From Streptomyces sp. CB02400 (GTDB lineage Bacteria > Actinomycetota > Actinomycetes > Streptomycetales > Streptomycetaceae): a stretch of 64,000 nt of DNA. The notes beneath the pieces are model-generated. The model was not told where the DNA came from and did not search any database. It was given only the letters and a program-made list of their open reading frames with translations. A program made the translations under genes and the position numbers. Of the stretch, positions 59,581-64,000 are shown in pieces. The DNA is taken from NCBI RefSeq assembly GCF_001905725.1, contig NZ_LIWB01000001.1, forward strand, positions 496,001 to 560,000, read 5' to 3'. How positions within the stretch are numbered: the stretch's first letter is position 1; each line of letters opens with the position of its first letter.

Positions 59581-60840
59581 ATGCCTCGGTCTTCCCTCCC
59601 CACCCGCCCCGCGCGCGGCCCGTTCGCGCCGGACTTCTGGCGCAGCCCGCTGCGCGGCCCCCGGTTCACCTCGGTGCTCGGGGTCGTCCTCCTCGCCGGC
59701 GTCACGATCCTGTTCGTGACGGGACTGCTGTCGTACGCCGCGTACAACCCGGATCTCGCGCCGGTGAACGACAAGACCCCCGGCAAGGGGATCCTCGGCT
59801 TCTACCTCTTCTCCTGGCCCACCGACCCGCCGTGGCTGTACCGGCTCACGCAGGGCGTCCACGTCACGCTCGGCCTCGTGCTCGTGCCGGTGCTGCTGGC
59901 CAAGCTGTGGTCGGTGGTGCCCAAGCTGTTCACCCTGCCGCCGGCCCGCTCGCTCACCCACGCCCTGGAGCGGATCTCGCTGCTGCTCCTGGTCGGCGGG
60001 GCGCTGTTCGAGTTCACCACGGGCATCCTCAACATCCAGCTCGACTACGTCTTCCCCGGCTCCTTCTATCCGCTGCACTTCTACGGCGCCTGGGTGTTCT
60101 TCGGCGCGTTCGCCGCCCACGTGGTGCTGAAGGCGCCGGTGGCGGTCCGGAACCTGCGGAGGATGCGGGAGGGGGGCGATGAAGACGCGGACGAGCTGGT
60201 GGCTCCGCGTCCCGATCCGCCGACCGTCTCGCGGCGCGGGGCGTTCGGGCTGGTCGGCGGCGGTTCGCTGCTGCTGCTCGTCACCTCCGCCGGGCGCAGC
60301 TTCGACGGGCCGCTGCGCGAGACCGCCGTCCTCACCCCGCACGGCGGTCCCGAACCGGGCAGCGGACCCAACGCGTTCCAGATCAACAAGACGGCCGCGT
60401 ACGCCGGGATCCGTCCCGCCGAGACGACGGAGGAGGCGTGGCGGCTGGTCGTCACCGGGCGATCCGGCACCGTACGGCTCGACCGGGCCGAGCTGCTCGG
60501 GATGCCGTTGCACAGCGCTGATCTGCCCATCGCCTGTGTGGAGGGCTGGTCCACCTCCGACCAGTGGTGGCGGGGCGTACGGCTGCGGGACCTCGCGGCG
60601 CTCGTCGGTCATGAGGAGCCGGTGGACGTGTTCGTGGAGTCGCTGCAGCGCCGTGGGGCGTTCCGGCGTGGTGCGCTGCGGGCCAATCAGGTCGCCGACC
60701 CGCGTTCTCTGCTCGCCCTGTTCGTCAACGGTGAGGAACTGACCGCCGATCACGGTTATCCGGCCCGGATCATCGTGCCTGCCGCGCCCGGTGTGCTCGA
60801 CACCAAGTGGGTCGCTCGGCTGACCTTCGGTGAACTGTGA
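59581..60840 (+). CDS. Cytochrome b561-like/molybdopterin sulfite-oxidase-fold fusion
   Basis: 419 aa. The N-terminal half has four membrane segments of the cytochrome b561 type, with His residues in GVHVTLGLVL and YPLHFYGAWVFFGAFAAHV as haem-ligand candidates. After a linker and a further segment (SRRGAFGLVGGGSLLLLVTS), the C-terminal 160 residues form the molybdopterin-binding sulfite-oxidase fold. C319 in LPIACVEGWS is the molybdenum ligand. It would transfer electrons between a membrane carrier and an external oxide substrate, as in YedYZ-like systems. ATG at 59581 lacks a ribosome site, but TACGGT (59569-59574) ends 6 bp before it. Confidence 0.82.
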   Translation: MPRSSLPTRPARGPFAPDFWRSPLRGPRFTSVLGVVLLAGVTILFVTGLLSYAAYNPDLAPVNDKTPGKGILGFYLFSWPTDPPWLYRLTQGVHVTLGLVLVPVLLAKLWSVVPKLFTLPPARSLTHALERISLLLLVGGALFEFTTGILNIQLDYVFPGSFYPLHFYGAWVFFGAFAAHVVLKAPVAVRNLRRMREGGDEDADELVAPRPDPPTVSRRGAFGLVGGGSLLLLVTSAGRSFDGPLRETAVLTPHGGPEPGSGPNAFQINKTAAYAGIRPAETTEEAWRLVVTGRSGTVRLDRAELLGMPLHSADLPIACVEGWSTSDQWWRGVRLRDLAALVGHEEPVDVFVESLQRRGAFRRGALRANQVADPRSLLALFVNGEELTADHGYPARIIVPAAPGVLDTKWVARLTFGEL

Positions 60841-60848
60841 GGCGACCT

Positions 60849-61265
60849 GTGAAGCTGTTCGTGCTGCTCTGCTCGTTCGTCCTCTGCGCGTACGCGGGGG
60901 TGCGGTTGCTCGACGGTGACTGGGTCATGGTCGCGCTGTGGTTCGTGGGGGCGGCGGTGATCCATGATCTGGTGCTGCTGCCGCTGTATGCGGCGGTCGA
61001 CCGTGTGCTGGTGAAGGGTGCGGGGCGGCGGAGGGGGTGGGTCAACTATGTGCGGGTGCCTGCCGCGCTGTCCGGGCTGTTGTCGCTCGTGTGGTTTCCG
61101 CTGATCACCGGCCGGGTGTCGGAGCGGTACGCCGGCGTCGCGGGTCTGTCCGCGGACGGCTACGTGGTTCGGTGGCTGATCGTCACGGCTGTGCTGTTCG
61201 GGGGGTCGGCGGTGGTGTTCGCGGTGCGGGTGAGGAGGGGGCGGCGGGTGTCGGTCGGCGGCTGA
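60849..61265 (+). CDS. Small four-TM membrane protein
   Basis: 138 aa with four predicted membrane segments. GTG at 60849 (MKLFVLLC) is preferred since GAGG precedes it by 6 bp. GTG at 60837, which overlaps the upstream stop, is an alternative. It is cotranscribed with the cytochrome-molybdopterin protein and may be its accessory subunit. No domain is recognised. Confidence 0.7.
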   Translation: MKLFVLLCSFVLCAYAGVRLLDGDWVMVALWFVGAAVIHDLVLLPLYAAVDRVLVKGAGRRRGWVNYVRVPAALSGLLSLVWFPLITGRVSERYAGVAGLSADGYVVRWLIVTAVLFGGSAVVFAVRVRRGRRVSVGG

Positions 61266-61280
61266 CGGGTGTGCCGGCCG

Positions 61281-61475
61281 GTGTGTCGTCGCCCCCGCCG
61301 CCCCTTCCCGTTCCCGTCCCCGGGGGCTGCGCCCCCAGACCCCCTTTCGGCCCTGGACGGGCCTTGTCCTCAAACGCCGGACGGGCTGATTCAAGCCCCT
61401 CCGGCGTTTGAGGAGCGGGGGTCCGGGGGCAGCGCCCCCGGAGGACGGGAACGGGAAGGGGCGGCGGGGGCGAAA
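61281..61475. repeat. Long nested inverted repeat, family A copy 2
   Basis: The core hairpin CCTCAAACGCCGGACGGGCT...AGCCCCTCCGGCGTTTGAGG (61368-61413) has a 6-nt loop and one mismatch. The outer arms CGCCCCCGCCGCCCCTTCCC and its complement, plus inner GGGGGCTGCGCCCCC-type hairpins, flank it. It lies between convergent genes and matches 9640-9800 along most of its length. Confidence 0.82.
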
Positions 61476-61484
61476 AACTCGTCC

Positions 61485-62180
61485 CTACCTCGCTCGGAGT
61501 GCCACGAAGGAGCGCCCGCCCGCCGACCATTCGTCCTCAGCCCGCCAGCCCGCCCCCTCCGCGTACCGCCGCAGCGCCGGAGTCCCGAGGCGGGCCCACG
61601 GGAAGGGGGCGCCGGGCGTGCGGTGGGCGTCGGTGATCTGGACCAGGGTGCGTTCGTCGACGTCCGGGTACGGGACCGTCTCGGCGACCAGCAGGCCGCC
61701 CGGCGAAAGCAGCTGAGCGAGTCGGCGGAGCAAGGCGTCCGGATCGCCGCCGATGCCGAGGTTGCCGTCCATGAGCAGGGCGGTGTCCCAGCGGCCGGTG
61801 CCGGGGAGCGGGTCGAAGACGGAGCGGAGCAGTGCCTGCCCGCCGCGCCGGACGGTGTGCGCCACCGCCGCCGAGCTGACGTCGATGCCGAGGACGCGAC
61901 GCCCCTCGGCGCCGAGCGCCGCGACCAGCCGCCCCGGACCGCAGCCCACGTCCAGCACCGCCCCCTCGCAGCGCCGCAGCACCTCCAGGTCCGCCGTGTC
62001 GGCCTCCGCGCACCAGCGCTCCACGTCCAGGGGGAGCAGCCAGCCGTCGGCGCGGCGCAGGAACAGCGGTCCCCGGCCGGCGTGCAGGGCGTCGGCGTAG
62101 GGGTCGGCGGACCAGGCGCGTTCGGCGGCGGGGGCCGTCCGCTGGTGTCCCACGCGTGCTGCCGCACGTACGCCGCTCAC
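61485..62180 (-). CDS. Class I SAM-dependent methyltransferase
   Basis: 231 aa. SAM motif I is VLDVGCGPGRLVAALG near residue 75; motif II/III (LLMDGNLGIGGDPDALLRRL, LSPGGLLVAETVP) follow. The GTG start overlaps the stop of the upstream transferase gene by 4 bp. It is the last of a three-gene operon (GT2, TIGR04282-type, methyltransferase). It probably methylates a glycosylated product or lipid carrier made by that operon. Confidence 0.88.
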   Translation of the reverse strand: MSGVRAAARVGHQRTAPAAERAWSADPYADALHAGRGPLFLRRADGWLLPLDVERWCAEADTADLEVLRRCEGAVLDVGCGPGRLVAALGAEGRRVLGIDVSSAAVAHTVRRGGQALLRSVFDPLPGTGRWDTALLMDGNLGIGGDPDALLRRLAQLLSPGGLLVAETVPYPDVDERTLVQITDAHRTPGAPFPWARLGTPALRRYAEGAGWRAEDEWSAGGRSFVALRAR

Positions 62181-62797
62181 CGGTGGGCCGCCGTCAGTCG
62201 GGCCAGCCGTGCGGCGAACCGGCCGCCGGGTGCCTCACCGGCGACCAGCGCCGCGTCGTACGCCGTGTCCACGTCCCGCAGCAGCGGCAGTTCCCGCACC
62301 CGCAGACGCGCGAGCCGCCGCCGTTGCACGGCCCCGGTCTCCGGTGTCGACATGGGGACCCCGCGCAGCAGTCCGGGGTCGGGTTCGGCCAGGCCGAGCG
62401 CCCAGAAGCCGCCGTCCTCGGCGGGACCGAAATACGCGTCGCAGTCACCGAAGTCCACGGTGAGCAGTTCCGGGGTCACCTGGGGCGTGTCCATGCCGAT
62501 GAGGAGGGCGGGTCCGTCGCACCCGGCGAACGCGGCGGCCAGCCGCTCGTCGAGCCCGCCCGCGCACTGCGGTACGACCTCGACACCGGCCGGCAGCCAG
62601 CGTCCCGGCGCTCCGTCCAGCACCAGAACCCGGCGCCGCGCGGGCGTACGCGCCACCGCGTCCAGCGTGTCCGCGAGCGCGGCCTCGGCGAGCGATGCCG
62701 CCTCCTCGGGGGTGAACGGCGGGGTCAGCCGGGTCTTCACCCGGCCGGGGCGGGGTTCCTTGGCGATCACCAGCAGCGTGACGGGCGACGACGTCAC
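62177..62797 (-). CDS. TIGR04282/DUF2064-type nucleotidyl- or glycosyltransferase
   Basis: 206 aa, GT-A-like fold. The N-terminus LLVIAKEPRPGRVKTRLTPP is the family nucleotide-binding signature. LLIGMDTPQVTPELL carries the metal-binding Asp, and YFGPAEDGGFWALGL the substrate loop. The family is named in databases after arsenosugar-cluster transferases and is also similar to CofC guanylyltransferases. It overlaps both neighbours by 4 bp. The exact reaction cannot be read from the sequence. Confidence 0.85.
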   Translation of the reverse strand: MTSSPVTLLVIAKEPRPGRVKTRLTPPFTPEEAASLAEAALADTLDAVARTPARRRVLVLDGAPGRWLPAGVEVVPQCAGGLDERLAAAFAGCDGPALLIGMDTPQVTPELLTVDFGDCDAYFGPAEDGGFWALGLAEPDPGLLRGVPMSTPETGAVQRRRLARLRVRELPLLRDVDTAYDAALVAGEAPGGRFAARLARLTAAHR

Positions 62798-63516
62798 GAC
62801 ACCGCCCCTTCCCGCACCGGCGCCTCCTGGAGGACGCGGCTCATGTCCCGTACCGCCTGGAAGGTGCCGCGCCAGGTGCCGGTCACCTTGGAGGCGCCGG
62901 TGCGCGGCGCGTACGGGACGTCGTGCTCGGTGACGCGCCAGCCGGCGTCGGCGGCGCGCACCACCATCTGGAGTGGGTAGCCGCTGCGCCGGTCGGTGAG
63001 GTCCAGGGCGAGCAGCTCCTCGCGCCGGGCCGCCCGCAGCGGGCCGAGGTCGCGCAGCCGCAGTCCGGTACGGCGGCGCAGCAGCCGGGACAGCGCGAGG
63101 TTGCCCGCGCGGGCGTGCAGCGGCCAGGCCCCGCGCGCCCGCGGCCGGCGCCGGCCCAGCACCAGGTCGGCCTCGCCGGCCCGCACCTCGCGCACGAACG
63201 GCACCAGATCCGCCGGGTCGAGGGAGGCGTCGCAGTCGCAGAAGCAGACGATGTCGGCCGTGGCGGCGGTCAGCCCGGCGTGGCAGGCGGCGCCGAAACC
63301 GCGCCGCTCCTCGTGCACGACGGTCGCGCCGAGCTCGCGGGCGACGCGGTCGGAGCCGTCGGTCGAGCCGTTGTCCACGACGAGGGCACGCCAGCCGGGC
63401 GGGACGCGCTCCAGCACCCACGGCAGCGCCGCGGCCTCGTCGAGACAGGGGAGGACGACGTCCACGGACGGCGGGCCCGGATCCGGGGCGGGGGAGGAGG
63501 AGGTCACGGCTCTCAC
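62794..63516 (-). CDS. GT2 family glycosyltransferase
   Basis: 240 aa GT-A transferase. VDVVLPCLDEAAALPWVL opens the domain; DNGSTDGSDRVA and CFCDCDASLDP (DXD) bind the sugar nucleotide. There is no membrane anchor apart from a short hydrophobic C-terminal region. In the polyprenyl-phosphate sugar synthase style it would load a sugar on a lipid carrier. It is the first gene of the operon; the start ATG at 63516 is divergent from a response regulator gene. Confidence 0.88.
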   Translation of the reverse strand: MRAVTSSSPAPDPGPPSVDVVLPCLDEAAALPWVLERVPPGWRALVVDNGSTDGSDRVARELGATVVHEERRGFGAACHAGLTAATADIVCFCDCDASLDPADLVPFVREVRAGEADLVLGRRRPRARGAWPLHARAGNLALSRLLRRRTGLRLRDLGPLRAARREELLALDLTDRRSGYPLQMVVRAADAGWRVTEHDVPYAPRTGASKVTGTWRGTFQAVRDMSRVLQEAPVREGAVS

Positions 63517-63620
63517 CCTACGAACACGAAACGGGCATACCGGTCATCGACTCCTTACGGAACGCGGACGTCGGCGGCCGTCCCGCACCGCTCGCGCACG
63601 CGTGGTGCGAGGCTGGGCGC

Positions 63621-64000
63621 ATGGAGCAGCGACCACCCAACGCCGAGGCCGGGGCCCGGGTCCTCGTCGTGGACGACGACCCCACCGTCGCCGAGATCGT
63701 CACCGGCTATCTCGACCGCGCCGGATACGTCGTCGACCGGGCCGGTGACGGCCCCGACGCGCTCGCCCGCGCGGCGGCCCACTGGCCGGACCTCGTCGTC
63801 CTCGACCTGATGCTGCCCGGCATGGACGGCCTGGAGGTGTGCCGCAGGATGCGCGGGCGCGGGCCCGTGCCGGTCATCATGCTCACCGCGCGGGGCGACG
63901 AGGACGACCGCATCCTCGGCCTGGAGGTCGGCGCCGACGACTACGTCACCAAGCCGTTCAGCCCGCGCGAACTCGTCCTGCGCGTCGAGTCCGTACTGCG
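63621..64000 (+). CDS. OmpR-type response regulator (3' end outside window)
   Basis: The first 126 residues are present. The receiver domain has acidic residues VLVVDDDP (residues 14-21), phosphorylatable D62 in VVLDLMLPGMDG, the switch MLTARGD, and Lys in DDYVTKPFSPREL. This one has all normal receiver residues, unlike the orphan regulator at 18 kb. The DNA-binding domain is cut off by the window edge, so the OmpR/PhoB assignment rests on the KPFSPRELVLRV linker. It is divergent from the GT2 operon and could regulate it. A histidine kinase gene would be expected just downstream. Confidence 0.9.
   Translation, partial: MEQRPPNAEAGARVLVVDDDPTVAEIVTGYLDRAGYVVDRAGDGPDALARAAAHWPDLVVLDLMLPGMDGLEVCRRMRGRGPVPVIMLTARGDEDDRILGLEVGADDYVTKPFSPRELVLRVESVL

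Overview
The window is high-GC actinobacterial chromosome, almost certainly Streptomyces. The signs are about 70% GC with strong third-position GC, many GTG starts, 4-bp GTGA/ATGA stop-start overlaps, near absence of TTA codons, genus-typical intergenic repeats, and a gene order (fadA/fadB, RNase D, orphan LuxR regulator, DUF3000, hemE, hemY, hemQ, murC) that I remember from model streptomycetes. Both ends cut genes: a Stealth protein may be cut at its 5' end and a response regulator is cut at its 3' end. I saw no tRNA, rRNA, CRISPR array, insertion sequence or prophage.

0-6 kb: a cell-surface glycan cluster. It holds a Stealth phosphotransferase, a GT4 glycosyltransferase with a large C-terminal extension, an SGNH hydrolase with two repeated beta domains, a Tat-exported tail-fibre-like protein and a 48-residue coiled-coil ORF. 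A perfect hairpin terminator closes it. 6-17 kb: the fatty-acid beta-oxidation pair fadA-fadB, then a mannoside island (LacI regulator and GH2 beta-mannosidase, divergent from a three-gene ABC importer). 16.6-30 kb: housekeeping and haem genes. These are RNase D, an atypical response regulator, DUF3000, hemE, a PAS-GAF-PP2C phosphatase, a rhomboid protease, a CoA-disulfide-reductase-like flavoprotein, a DUF4349 lipoprotein, hemY/cgoX and hemQ/chdC. The last two indicate the coproporphyrin-dependent haem route.

29-40 kb: a secreted tripeptidyl-aminopeptidase-like hydrolase, a DUF692 (MNIO) enzyme next to a TIGR04222 membrane protein, a HAD-like protein, a C45 acyltransferase-like protein and a five-gene overlapping MoxR/DUF58/DUF4129 operon. 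39.8-43.9 kb is accessory DNA: orphan genes, a secreted NucA/NucB nuclease-like protein with a TTA codon, a short tandem repeat, and decayed methyltransferase and HAD genes.

44-64 kb: PTH2-like protein, small Cys-pair protein, polysaccharide deacetylase lipoprotein, FAD-Rieske oxidoreductase, ArsR-SRPBCC pair with a palindrome over the ArsR start codon, PhoX-like protein, SPFH protein, carbonic anhydrase-SulP pair, ZapE ATPase, RibD-type reductase, murC and msrB. A membrane/envelope group follows: a GT-C-like protein, a cytochrome b561-sulfite-oxidase-fold fusion, and GT2, TIGR04282-type transferase and methyltransferase genes.

The most interesting leads are the MNIO-TIGR04222 pair, the ArsR operator overlapping a leaderless start, the Glu-for-Asp orphan response regulator, two families of dispersed intergenic hairpin repeats, the large AT-rich dyad upstream of carbonic anhydrase-SulP, and the decaying TTA-containing nuclease island.
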